This document shows, in pieces, positions 56,464 through 64,000 of a DNA stretch of 64,000 nucleotides; within the stretch, counting starts at the first letter, position 1; each line of letters starts with the position of its first letter. Source of the stretch: Frateuria_A sp049727805 (GTDB lineage: Bacteria > Pseudomonadota > Gammaproteobacteria > Xanthomonadales > Rhodanobacteraceae); assembly GCF_049727805.1 (NCBI RefSeq), contig NZ_JBCNYA010000007.1, positions 62,001 to 126,000 on the forward strand, given 5' to 3'. The notes below the pieces were generated by a model. That model saw only the letters and a list, made by a program, of their open reading frames with translations. It did not search any database and had not been told where the DNA came from. A program made the position numbers and the translations under genes.

Positions 56464-56850
56464 GTGGGCTATACCGGATTCCTTGCCATCGGCTTCGGCG
56501 GTGCGCTGGGCTGCTGGCTGCGCTGGCTGCTCGGCAGCCTGCTCAACCAGGTCTTTCCCACGCTGCCGCCGGGAACGCTCGTCGCCAACCTGCTCGGCGG
56601 GCTGCTGATGGGCTGCGCGATGGGCGTGTGGGACCACTTCCAGGCGCTGCCGCCGGAACTGCGCCTGTTCGTGTTCACCGGCTTTCTCGGCGGACTGACC
56701 ACCTTTTCCACGTTCTCGGCCGAATCCTCCACGCTGCTGCTGCGGCAGCAATACCTGTGGTTCGGCGGCCATCTGCTGGTGCATCTGGTCGGTTCGATTA
56801 GCCTGACCCTGCTCGGCATCGCGCTCACCCGCGGCCTGCTGCGCCACTGA
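56464..56850 (+). CDS. crcB: CrcB/Fluc fluoride channel
   Basis: A 128-residue membrane protein with four helices, full length for Fluc. GFGGALGCWLRWLLG near residues 10-24, the conserved ANLLGGLLMG near 41-50 with Asn, and FTGFLGGLTTFSTFSAES near 73-90 with the Phe box and central GGxTTFSTF. It forms a dimeric fluoride-export channel. GAGGAGG precedes the GTG start. It is controlled by the fluoride riboswitch and followed after 13 bases by the DUF190 gene. Confidence 0.95.
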   Translation: MGYTGFLAIGFGGALGCWLRWLLGSLLNQVFPTLPPGTLVANLLGGLLMGCAMGVWDHFQALPPELRLFVFTGFLGGLTTFSTFSAESSTLLLRQQYLWFGGHLLVHLVGSISLTLLGIALTRGLLRH

Positions 56851-56863
56851 CGAGGAGACCTGC

Positions 56864-57199
56864 ATGAGCGAGAAGACGATCGAGGGCGTGCAACTGTGCT
56901 TCTACGCCCACGTGCGTGCGCGCCACGACGGCATGCTGCTGTCCGAATGGCTGCTGGAGCAGGCCCGGCGCCAGGGTATCGGCGGCGGCTCGGTGTTCCG
57001 CGCCACCGCCGGCTTCGGCCGGCACGGCGTGCTGCGCGAGGAAGCGTTCTTCGAACTGTCGGACGACCTGCCGGTGAAGGTCGAGTTCCTGCTCCGCACC
57101 GAACAGGCCGACGCCTTCCTCGCGCGGGTACGCGAGGAAGGCGTCGACGTGGTCTATGCAACCTCGACCATACGCTTCGGCGTTCTGGGCGCGCAGTGA
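56864..57199 (+). CDS. DUF190 protein linked to fluoride export
   Basis: A 111-residue PII-like protein of the DUF190 family: LCFYAHVRARHDGMLLSEWLLEQA near the start, then GSVFRATAGFGRHGVLREEAFFELSDDLPV near 45-74 (cited in parts: ATAGFGRHGVLREE, FELSDDLPV). DUF190 genes often lie next to crcB in riboswitch-controlled units, suggesting a regulatory or scaffold role in fluoride resistance. A GAGGAG ribosome site precedes the ATG. It is followed by the cyclopropane synthase gene after 29 bases. Confidence 0.9.
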   Translation: MSEKTIEGVQLCFYAHVRARHDGMLLSEWLLEQARRQGIGGGSVFRATAGFGRHGVLREEAFFELSDDLPVKVEFLLRTEQADAFLARVREEGVDVVYATSTIRFGVLGAQ

Positions 57200-57228
57200 G
57201 GCGTGCCGCCATCTGAAGGAGCTCCGCG

Positions 57229-58353
57229 ATGCCCTTCCGCCAGCCGTCCCTCGAGCAACGAGCCATCGACCTGCTGGCGCTTGCCGGCGTCCGCGCCGCC
57301 GACAAGCCGCCCTGCGACCTGTGCGTGCACGACGACCGGCTCTACGCGCGCGTCTTCGCACACGGCTCGCTGGGCCTCGGCGAGGCTTACATGGACGGCT
57401 GGTGGGACAGCGACGACCTGCCCGGCCTGTTCACCCGCCTGCTGCGTGCGCAGCTCGACCAGGAGCTGAAAACGCTCGACACGCTGATCGCGCACCTCAA
57501 GGCGCGGTTCGTCAACCTGCAGCGCGGCGAACATGCCTTCGAGATCGGCAAGGCGCACTACGACCTGGGGAACGACCTGTTCCAGGCCATGCTCGGCGAG
57601 CGGCTGGTGTACTCGTGCGGCTACTGGGCCGAAGCGAACAACCTCGACCACGCCCAGGTCGCCAAGCTCGACCTGATCTGCCGCAAGCTGCGCCTCAAGC
57701 CAGGCCAGCGCGTGCTGGACATCGGCTGCGGCTGGGGCGAGGCGCTCAAGTACGCGGCTGAGAAATACGGCATCGAGGGCGTGGGCATCACCGTCTCGCA
57801 GGAACAGGCCGCCTACGCGCAGGCGCTGTGCGCCGGGCTGCCGGTGGAGATCCGCCTGCAGGACTACCACGAGCTCGACGAGCCCTTCGACGCGATCATG
57901 TCGATCGGCATGTTCGAGCACGTCGGCGCGCTCAACTATCGCAGCTACTTCGAGGTGGCGCGGCGCTGCCTGCGCGAGGAAGGCCTGTTCCTGCTGCATT
58001 GCATCGGCAGCAACGGCGCGCCGTCGCGGCCGGATCCGTGGATCGAGAAGTACATCTTCCCCAATTCGATGATCCCGGCGATGAGCCAGACCGCCACCGC
58101 GCTGGAGGGCCTGTTCGTGGTCGAGGACTGGCACAACTTCGGCGCCGACTACGACAAGACCCTCACCGCCTGGCGCGCCAACTTCGACGCCGCCTGGCCG
58201 GCGCTCGCGCATCACTACGACGAACGCTTCCGCCGCATGTGGCACTACTACCTGGCCGTCTCGGCGGCCGTGTTCCGCAGCCGCCGCGACCAGCTCTGGC
58301 AGATCACCCTGAGCCCGCGCGGCGTACCCGGCGGCTACCGCGTGCCGCGCTGA
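57229..58353 (+). CDS. cfa: Cyclopropane-fatty-acyl-phospholipid synthase
   Basis: A 374-residue SAM-dependent methyltransferase, typical for Cfa. An N-terminal lipid-binding region (about 1-100) precedes HAFEIGKAHYDLGNDLFQAMLG near residues 102-123, then the SAM motif VLDIGCGWGEALKYAAEKYG near 162-181 and SIGMFEHVG near 225-233, with late YIFPNSMIPAMSQ. It adds a methylene to unsaturated phospholipids and stabilises the membrane under stress. AAGGAGCT precedes the ATG. It sits after DUF190 and may share its transcript, although its role is not fluoride-related. Confidence 0.92.
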   Translation: MPFRQPSLEQRAIDLLALAGVRAADKPPCDLCVHDDRLYARVFAHGSLGLGEAYMDGWWDSDDLPGLFTRLLRAQLDQELKTLDTLIAHLKARFVNLQRGEHAFEIGKAHYDLGNDLFQAMLGERLVYSCGYWAEANNLDHAQVAKLDLICRKLRLKPGQRVLDIGCGWGEALKYAAEKYGIEGVGITVSQEQAAYAQALCAGLPVEIRLQDYHELDEPFDAIMSIGMFEHVGALNYRSYFEVARRCLREEGLFLLHCIGSNGAPSRPDPWIEKYIFPNSMIPAMSQTATALEGLFVVEDWHNFGADYDKTLTAWRANFDAAWPALAHHYDERFRRMWHYYLAVSAAVFRSRRDQLWQITLSPRGVPGGYRVPR

Positions 58354-58438
58354 ACACCGCCGGCAGTTGTGGTAAACCTCCCGCCGGGGACGCGACGGGA
58401 CGGACGCGGCGGCAATGCAGGGAGAGGGAAGTCACCAG

Positions 58439-60763
58439 ATGTGGCAATGCGGCGGGTACACGATCGTGCCTGCCAGCCGCCGGCTGCTGCGCGATGGACA
58501 GCCGGTCGACCTGGAAGCGAAGGTATTCGACCTGATCTGGCTGCTGGTCGAGAACCGCGACCGCGCCGTGGGCAAGCAGGAAGTGATCGCCGCCCTGTGG
58601 GGCCACCGGCCGATCACCGATGCGGCGCTCAGCCAACTGCTCTACAAGGCCCGCCGCGCCCTCGACGACGATGGCGACCGGCAGGCGGTCATCCGTACCG
58701 TGTACGGCCGCGGGCTGCAGTGGGTGGCGCCTGTCACGCCGGCGGCCGCGGAGCGCCCCGACCCTGAAGACCGAGCATCCGGAGCTGCTCCCGCTCCCCT
58801 GGTGCGCCAGACACGCCAGGCCTACCTGGCGCTCGGCATGGCGATACCACTGGTGCTCGCGGCGCTTGCCTTCTGGTTCATCCCTGCGAGCAAGGCACCG
58901 CCCGTGCCGGCTCCGCCGCGACTGGCGATGCTGCCCACCACCAATGCCACCGGCGATCCCGCGCTCGGCTGGGTTTCCCACGGCCTGCCGGGCCTGATGA
59001 CCAGCCTGCTGGGCCAGGCCCATGGCATCGACGTCATCGATGCGTTGCAGGTCGCTCACGTTTGGGATTACACGCCGCAGGCCGGCCGCAATCACGCCGA
59101 ACATGCACGTCTGGTCACGCATGCCGACATCGTGATCGACAGCCGCCTGCGCAAGATCGCCGACAAACTCTACGAACTGGATCTGCATCTCGATCCCGGC
59201 AAGTCCGCCGCTCCCTCCGACATCATCGTCACGGGAGATCAGCCGGGAACGCTCGGCATCGAGGCGGTCGGGCGCATCCGCCGCGCACTGGGACTGGTAC
59301 CTGCGGCGCAACCCCAGGGCACGCAGCCCGCGGATGCATATCTGGCCGAAACATTTGCGCGCGGGCTGGACGAGGCCATGAGCGGCCGTTGGGCGCAAGC
59401 CAAGCCCTACTTCCTGCTCTCCTCGCAGAACGCGCCAAACTTCCTACCTGCCCGCTTCAGGTTAGGCGAGGCCCAACTCGTCACCGGCGAATCCGACCTG
59501 GCCGAGCACACCCTGCAGGAAGTGCTGGCGTCGGCGCGTGCCCAGGGCAACGAGGTCATGGCCGCCGGCAGCCTGGTCCAGTTGGCTCAGCTGGCCATGA
59601 ACCGGCACCGTTACGAAGATGCGCTGGCACTGCTGGACCGCGCAGAGCCGATGGCCGGACGCGACGCGAACATGAGCGTCACCGTTGCGCTCAAAGCGGT
59701 CAACGTGGCGGCTCGATTGCATCGGATGTCTCTGGCCCACGCAAAGCTGGCCCGGGCGCGCAACCTGATCGACCGGCACCAGCTGCGTCAGCGGGCTGCC
59801 GACCTGCACAACAGCGAGGCCTTCATCGGCGAGGCCGAGGGAAACGTCGCGGCGACGGAGGCGGCCGACCGCGCGGCGCTTGCCGCCAGCGAGGCGATCG
59901 GCAACGAACACGACGCACGGGGAGATGCCTACAATCTCGCCCTCGTGCTCGCTCGCGAAGGAAAGAACGGCGAAGCCATACGGCTTTTCGCCAACAGCTA
60001 TCACAGGTCGCTGGGCGTTGATCCATGGTTGACCTTCGCCAGCGGTGACAACCTGGCCATCGCCCTGCTCAATGCTGGCCTGACGTCCCAGGTGAAGCCC
60101 ATTGCCTCCCAGTTGCTGGCAACCGCTACGGAGCAACACAACGCCGTTCGGCAGGCGCTCGCCTGGATGCTGCGCGCGGGAAGCGACTGGTACGAAGATG
60201 ACGCGGCCGGTTCGCTTGCGGACTGCCGCAAGGCGGCTTCACTGGTGGACCCGGCGCAGGATCCTGCATTGTGGCTCGCGATACGTCTGAACGAGGCTGC
60301 TGCTGCGCTGCTTGCCGAACCGGGCGCCGTGGCGGCAATCCGGCGCGATACGGACTTCTTGATCGATGCCCAGAAGCAGCCGGGCGATTACGCATACGAG
60401 CGCATGCTTATCCATGCGATGGCCGCTTCCGCCGCCGGCAACCCCTTGCAGGCGCGCATCGCGCTGAAGGCGGCTGCTACGGGACCGCGTCCGAACGACC
60501 CCACGGGCGACAACCTGCATTACATCGGGCTGATCCTCGCCCTGCGCGACCACGATGCTGGGGACGCGGCGATCGCCCTGGCCAGGTTCGATCCGGGCAC
60601 CTCCGCCAGCGCGGACGTACTGCGCTTGTACAGCCGCTGGATGGCGCAGCAAGGCGACGGCACTAGCCGTGCCCGCGCCCAGGCGCGCCTTGCCACGTTG
60701 CAGAAGGACGCCACGGCCGCGCTGGCCGCCGAATCCGCGGAGAAACTGCTGGCCTCGCCCTGA
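58439..60763 (+). CDS. CadC-like winged-helix regulator with TM and TPR-rich sensor
   Basis: A 774-residue one-component regulator. N-terminal OmpR/CadC winged helix (about 1-95: FDLIWLLVENRDRAVGKQEVIAALWG, then LSQLLYKARRAL), one membrane helix (about 127-150, LALGMAIPLVLAALAFWFI), a linker, then a long periplasmic or cytosolic helical region to the end with repeated hairpins of TPR type (AQARGNEVMAAGSLVQLAQL, AQAYNLALVLAREGKNGEAIR-like). ATG 58439 is chosen for its AGGGAGAGGGAAG upstream; an ATG 24 bases earlier lacks one. It may bind DNA from the membrane in response to an envelope signal. No target gene is identified. Confidence 0.87.
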   Translation: MWQCGGYTIVPASRRLLRDGQPVDLEAKVFDLIWLLVENRDRAVGKQEVIAALWGHRPITDAALSQLLYKARRALDDDGDRQAVIRTVYGRGLQWVAPVTPAAAERPDPEDRASGAAPAPLVRQTRQAYLALGMAIPLVLAALAFWFIPASKAPPVPAPPRLAMLPTTNATGDPALGWVSHGLPGLMTSLLGQAHGIDVIDALQVAHVWDYTPQAGRNHAEHARLVTHADIVIDSRLRKIADKLYELDLHLDPGKSAAPSDIIVTGDQPGTLGIEAVGRIRRALGLVPAAQPQGTQPADAYLAETFARGLDEAMSGRWAQAKPYFLLSSQNAPNFLPARFRLGEAQLVTGESDLAEHTLQEVLASARAQGNEVMAAGSLVQLAQLAMNRHRYEDALALLDRAEPMAGRDANMSVTVALKAVNVAARLHRMSLAHAKLARARNLIDRHQLRQRAADLHNSEAFIGEAEGNVAATEAADRAALAASEAIGNEHDARGDAYNLALVLAREGKNGEAIRLFANSYHRSLGVDPWLTFASGDNLAIALLNAGLTSQVKPIASQLLATATEQHNAVRQALAWMLRAGSDWYEDDAAGSLADCRKAASLVDPAQDPALWLAIRLNEAAAALLAEPGAVAAIRRDTDFLIDAQKQPGDYAYERMLIHAMAASAAGNPLQARIALKAAATGPRPNDPTGDNLHYIGLILALRDHDAGDAAIALARFDPGTSASADVLRLYSRWMAQQGDGTSRARAQARLATLQKDATAALAAESAEKLLASP

Positions 60764-60813
60764 TCAGGCGGTAGCATCTGCTTGGACACCACCACCGATC
60801 ACGCAGAGTCGCC

Positions 60814-61749
60814 ATGATGCGTCCATCGCCCGCCGTCCCCATCGCACAACGGTCGTACACCGCCTGGTTGCAGCGTGGGACGATGGCCCGGCTGCGTGCA
60901 CTGGGGCTGGCGCTGGTGCTCGCCCTGGCTGCCGTTCCTGCGCTGGCCCAACCGGCACTATGGGCAGTCAAGGACGCCGACACCACCATCTACCTCTTCG
61001 GCACCGTGCACCTGCTGCCGCACGACACCGACTGGCACTCCGCCGAACTGGACAAGGCGCTGGCCGACAGCCAGGCGCTGTACGTGGAGATCACCGACGA
61101 CGACCAGGCCACCATGACGGCGCTGGTGTTGCAGTACGGCATGGACATGGCCCATCCGCTGTCGGGCCTGCTCACGCCCTTCGACCGCGAGCGGCTCGCG
61201 CGCGCCGCCCGGCTGGCGGACGTGCCCGGCGGCGTCGCTGCGCTGAACCTGATGCGGCCGTGGCTGGCCGCCCTCACCCTCACCGTGGCGCCGCTCACCA
61301 AGGCCGGCCTCGATCCTGCCGAAGGTGTCGACAAGCAGTTGCGCGCGGCAATGACGAAAGCCGGCAAGCCGGTGCGCGGGCTGGAAACTGCCGAACAGCA
61401 GATCCGCTTCCTGGCCGACATGCCGCAGGCCGTGCAACTGGCGATGCTGCGCTCGACCCTGCGCGACACCGACCGCGCCGCGGTGGACCTCAAGGCGATC
61501 ATCGAGGCGTGGAAGAGCGGCGACGAGGCCGCCCTTTCGCGACTCGAGATCGACCTGATGCGCCGCGAGACGCCCGAGCTCTACCAGCGCCTGCTGGTCG
61601 AACGCAACGAAGCCTGGGCCAAACGCATCGCCGGCATGCTGCAGCAACCCGGCACCGTCTTCATCGCCGTCGGCGCCGCCCACCTGGCCGGGCCGGACAG
61701 CGTGCAGGCGCAGCTCGCGAAGGATGGCATCGGCGTACATCGGTTGTAG
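60814..61749 (+). CDS. Exported TraB/GumN-family protein
   Basis: A 311-residue TraB/GumN-like protein. A later in-frame ATG at 60883 gives a textbook signal peptide (ARLRALGLALVLALAAVPALAQ), so the true start may be there. Family marks: LWAVKDADTTIYLFGTVHLLPHDTDW near the N-terminus (cited in part: TTIYLFGTVHLLP), a central LMRPWLAALTL, KPVRGLETAEQQIRFL and a late FIAVGAAHLAGPDSV. The GTVH and GAAHL His/Glu cluster resembles the Tiki/TraB metalloprotease fold. The role is unknown; the gene is named after a xanthan-linked gum locus in Xanthomonas. It stands alone. Confidence 0.88.
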   Translation: MMRPSPAVPIAQRSYTAWLQRGTMARLRALGLALVLALAAVPALAQPALWAVKDADTTIYLFGTVHLLPHDTDWHSAELDKALADSQALYVEITDDDQATMTALVLQYGMDMAHPLSGLLTPFDRERLARAARLADVPGGVAALNLMRPWLAALTLTVAPLTKAGLDPAEGVDKQLRAAMTKAGKPVRGLETAEQQIRFLADMPQAVQLAMLRSTLRDTDRAAVDLKAIIEAWKSGDEAALSRLEIDLMRRETPELYQRLLVERNEAWAKRIAGMLQQPGTVFIAVGAAHLAGPDSVQAQLAKDGIGVHRL

Positions 61750-61940
61750 GAAATCGCCTCGCAAGGATGTCGGCCCGCCAGCCTGCCGCTGTACCCAAGT
61801 GCTTGATTCGGCAGCAAAGTAAGAGTCCGTAACGATCCCCTAAAACGGCCATCAAGCACCGGCCGGCGCAATTGCGCTGCGATACGGTGCGCGCCGCGAT
61901 TGCGTGGCGCGTCCCCTCCCGACGCAGCCAGGTTCCGGAC

Positions 61941-62870
61941 ATGACCGATCAGCACGCCCTCCCTTGCGCCCTCGCGCCGCAGCGGCACGGCCGCTTCATC
62001 CTCGCCGGCCTCGCGGCCGCCCTCGGCCTTGCCCTGTCGTCACCGGGCACGGCCGGTGACGCCCCCTCCTACGACGTCAGGGAAATGCCCGCCACGCTGG
62101 TCTACACCATCGACATCGCCGGGCAGACGCACAAGGAAAACGCCAAGGCCGGCACCTATGCCGATGCCTCGGTGCACCAGCGCCTGGACGGCACCGTGCA
62201 CCTGTGGGGCGAGCAAGGCCACCGCTCGAGCGTGGACAACGCCCAGGAAATCATCAAGCAGGGCGAGCCGCTGCGGCAGGCGATGATGCCGGCCATCCAG
62301 CAGGCCATGGCCACCTGCGGCGAGGACGAGGCCTGCATGACCGCGGCCATGATGAAGATGAGCGCCAGCATGTCGCCGGCCCAGCGCGAGATGGCCCGCA
62401 CCGCCAAGGACCGCATGGCACCCAAGTACACCCGCCACGACCTCGGCCGATGGGCGGTGGATCCGACCAAGGCCAGGTGCTCGCTGCACGCGGTCACGCA
62501 AGGGTCCTCGCGCTACCGTTCGATGGACGTGGGCGAAGGCTACGCCAACTACGTCACCGGCTCGGAACAGCGCCACGGCGAAGGGCGCAACGATTGCAAG
62601 GGTTCCGACCTGCCCGATGCGCGCGCCGAATGGAACGGCGACACCCGCCTGCTGAGCCTCAAGCTGCCCGGCCTGACCGTGGACGAACAGGCCAGGGACG
62701 CCAGCGGCAAGACCAGCACCGGGCAAGTGACCATCGGCGACATCGAGCTCGACGACCTGCACTGGTCCGGCAAGGGGCCGCAGAGCGGCCAGCAGACCCG
62801 CAAGGTCACGGCGGGCGACGTTCCGGCCACCATGACGATTCGCTGGACCTTTACGCCCGGCAAGGCCTGA
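61941..62870 (+). CDS. Hypothetical secreted Met-rich protein
   Basis: A 309-residue exported protein, with signal peptide around FILAGLAAALGLALSSPGTAG. No family is recognised. The middle is Met-rich (MTAAMMKMSASMSPAQREMARTAKDRM, in parts), with two Cys in TCGEDEACM and two more further on (ARCSLH, NDCKG) that may form disulfides. The C-terminal part has beta strands (WNGDTRLLSLKLPGL, then IGDIELDDLHWSG). The start at 61941 is chosen by the signal peptide. It is followed two bases later by the VanY-like gene, so they form a cluster. Confidence 0.7.
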   Translation: MTDQHALPCALAPQRHGRFILAGLAAALGLALSSPGTAGDAPSYDVREMPATLVYTIDIAGQTHKENAKAGTYADASVHQRLDGTVHLWGEQGHRSSVDNAQEIIKQGEPLRQAMMPAIQQAMATCGEDEACMTAAMMKMSASMSPAQREMARTAKDRMAPKYTRHDLGRWAVDPTKARCSLHAVTQGSSRYRSMDVGEGYANYVTGSEQRHGEGRNDCKGSDLPDARAEWNGDTRLLSLKLPGLTVDEQARDASGKTSTGQVTIGDIELDDLHWSGKGPQSGQQTRKVTAGDVPATMTIRWTFTPGKA

Positions 62871-62872
62871 GC

Positions 62873-63607
62873 ATGCCTGCCGGCATGCCCAACACAGGCG
62901 CGCACGCGATGGCGTGGCTGGCACTGGCCTGGATGCTGTGGACGCCGCTGGCCGACGCCTGCGGCGATCCGCCTCCGCATTCGCCGCAGTACCGGCAACG
63001 CGCCGTGCACGCCGCGGCCCGCCTCGGCGCCACGCCCGGCTACGCCCTCGCGCATGGATGGTCGCTGCAACCGGAAGCGCCATCGCTGGTGCAGGCAGGC
63101 CAGGACGTCTACGGCCGGCCGCTGCGGCTGGCGCCCGGTGCCGCGGCGGCCATGCAGGCCATGCTGGAAGCCGCGGCGCGCGACGGGATCACCCTGCAGG
63201 CGGTGTCCGGCTTCCGCAGCTTCGGCTACCAGCGCCGGCTGGTGCGACGCAAGCTGGACCGCGGCCTGCCGCTGGCCTCGGTGCTGCACGTCAACACCCT
63301 GCCCGGCTTCAGCGAGCACCACAGCGGCTGCACGCTGGACCTGACCACGCCGGGCGTGCCTCCGACGGATGCGGCGTTCGCCGATACGCCGGCGTTCGCC
63401 TGGCTCGCCCGCCACGCCCGCCGATTCGGCTTCGAACTGTCCTATCCGGCGGGCAACGCCAAGGGCATCGCGTTCGAGCCGTGGCACTGGCGCTACGCGG
63501 GACCTTCGCCTTCGGATGACGGCCTGCTCGCGCAGATGTCGTCCGCGCATGCATCACCTGTCGATGTTCCCATCCACACCAGCCCCATCACCCAGGGATA
63601 CCCATGA
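62873..63607 (+). CDS. Exported VanY/M15-type D-Ala-D-Ala carboxypeptidase
   Basis: A 244-residue protein with a signal peptide (MAWLALAWMLWTPLADA) and a VanY-like M15 domain. SGFRSFGYQRRLVRRKLDRG near 105-124, then the zinc/catalytic core SEHHSGCTLDLTTP near 145-158 and EPWHWRYAG near 205-213 (His and Asp ligands). It trims or hydrolyses cell-wall peptides in the periplasm. The TGA overlaps the ATG of the next gene (ATGA). It follows the secreted protein gene by two bases, so the three are probably cotranscribed. Confidence 0.9.
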   Translation: MPAGMPNTGAHAMAWLALAWMLWTPLADACGDPPPHSPQYRQRAVHAAARLGATPGYALAHGWSLQPEAPSLVQAGQDVYGRPLRLAPGAAAAMQAMLEAAARDGITLQAVSGFRSFGYQRRLVRRKLDRGLPLASVLHVNTLPGFSEHHSGCTLDLTTPGVPPTDAAFADTPAFAWLARHARRFGFELSYPAGNAKGIAFEPWHWRYAGPSPSDDGLLAQMSSAHASPVDVPIHTSPITQGYP

Positions 63608-63990
63608 AGATGCGCACCCATCGTCTCGTCCTGTTGCTCGCCCCGTTCACCCTGACGCCGCTCGCGCACGCACAGGAGGCCCCCGTCAGCTGCGAAGGCA
63701 AATCGATCGCCACGATCGAGGCGCTTGCCCGCCACGACCACGACGGCGCCCGACGCTACCTGTCCGCCATGCTGGTTTCCAACTCGCAACGCATGGAACC
63801 GATGTGGGACGCCCTGATCGAGCAGAGCTGGGGACCCTACGCCTCGCACGGCAAGGCCGAGACGATCGCCAACGGCGACCACACCACCACGGTGCGGCTG
63901 CCGCTCGCGTTCGACCACGGCGCGACCACCGCGACCTTCACCTGCGATCCGAAACAAGGCGGCGCCATCGTCGAGTTCGCGCTGCTGTAG
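63604..63990 (+). CDS. Small secreted hypothetical protein (DUF3887-like)
   Basis: A 128-residue exported protein with signal peptide ending PLAHA-QEA. The mature part has one Cys pair (SCEGKS near 30, FTCDPK near 114), suggesting a disulfide, and a compact fold like DUF3887 or SnoaL-type domains (MLVSNSQRMEPMWDALIEQS, then TTTVRLPLAFDHGA). It is coupled to the VanY-like gene by a 4-base overlap. It may be an accessory or inhibitor of the peptidase. It ends ten bases before the window edge. Confidence 0.7.
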   Translation: MKMRTHRLVLLLAPFTLTPLAHAQEAPVSCEGKSIATIEALARHDHDGARRYLSAMLVSNSQRMEPMWDALIEQSWGPYASHGKAETIANGDHTTTVRLPLAFDHGATTATFTCDPKQGGAIVEFALL

Positions 63991-64000
63991 CGGACCGGCG

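Noticed and set aside
1..64000. Prophage, integrative element or classical defence island
   Set aside because: No integrase, phage structural gene, restriction-modification or toxin-antitoxin pair was recognised; gene content is mostly core housekeeping and envelope functions.

Overview
The window is GC-rich chromosomal DNA from a gammaproteobacterium. Gene content, GTAG-headed REP repeats and overall style point to the Xanthomonadales (Lysobacterales), most likely the Rhodanobacteraceae (Rhodanobacter/Dyella/Luteibacter-like); this placement is inference, as no rRNA or other taxonomic marker is present. I see no integrase, transposase, phage block or CRISPR array. Genes are dense and lie in short operons on both strands, many joined by 4-base ATGA or GTGA overlaps.

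Layout. 0-10 kb: a zinc-peptidase lipoprotein, a Tyr/Gly-rich lipoprotein, a histone-H1-like AAPKK-repeat protein, a phosphoesterase/lipid-kinase/rhomboid group, a PhzF/YaiI pair, a hydroxyisobutyrate-dehydrogenase-type reductase, an HI0933-type flavoprotein, YajQ and a DUF1345 membrane protein. 10-20 kb: OsmC, a membrane GGDEF protein, a NERD-helicase, a secreted S10 carboxypeptidase, a Rieske oxygenase next to an amino-acid permease, and a LysR regulator divergent from a LysE exporter and an FMN reductase. 20-31 kb: acyltransferase, thioesterase, chromate transporter, beta-propeller protein, RlmKL, an AmpD-like amidase, TesB and Bpt. 31-40 kb: an FMN glutamate-synthase-like enzyme, PurT, a transglutaminase-like protein, an SPFH operon with a 25-residue membrane peptide and an Arc-like protein, and a copper/cytochrome-oxidase assembly group (Sco, PCu(A)C, CtaG). 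40-51 kb: a Gld-type ABC system, an SRPBCC protein, a NarL/DesK-type two-component system and GNAT-minCDE. 51-64 kb: ChaB, 3-methyladenine glycosylase, a DUF5916 barrel, a Bcr/CflA pump, a fluoride-riboswitch-crcB-DUF190 unit, a cyclopropane synthase, a CadC-like wHTH-TPR regulator, a TraB/GumN protein and a three-gene secreted cluster with a VanY-like peptidase.

Three repeat systems overlay this. Family A is six GTAG-headed inverted REP pairs (BIME-like). Four lie between convergent genes and three of those contain stop codons of the flanking genes. Family B is seven copies of a roughly 50-base hairpin repeat with a CTCTCCCC stem. The third is a composite element of about 520 bases, present twice (28602-29122 and 40215-40730). 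Each copy is bounded by two family B repeats and carries a 13/14-mer tandem array plus a constant core with several hairpins. One 14-bp stem has changed on both arms between the copies while keeping its loop. This is the strongest candidate here for an undescribed structured element.

Other points of interest are a tRNA 3' remnant upstream of bpt, a phased GTTTTACA direct repeat in front of the GNAT-min operon, and the SPFH/micropeptide/Arc operon. Functions are read from motifs and family knowledge; no database search was run.
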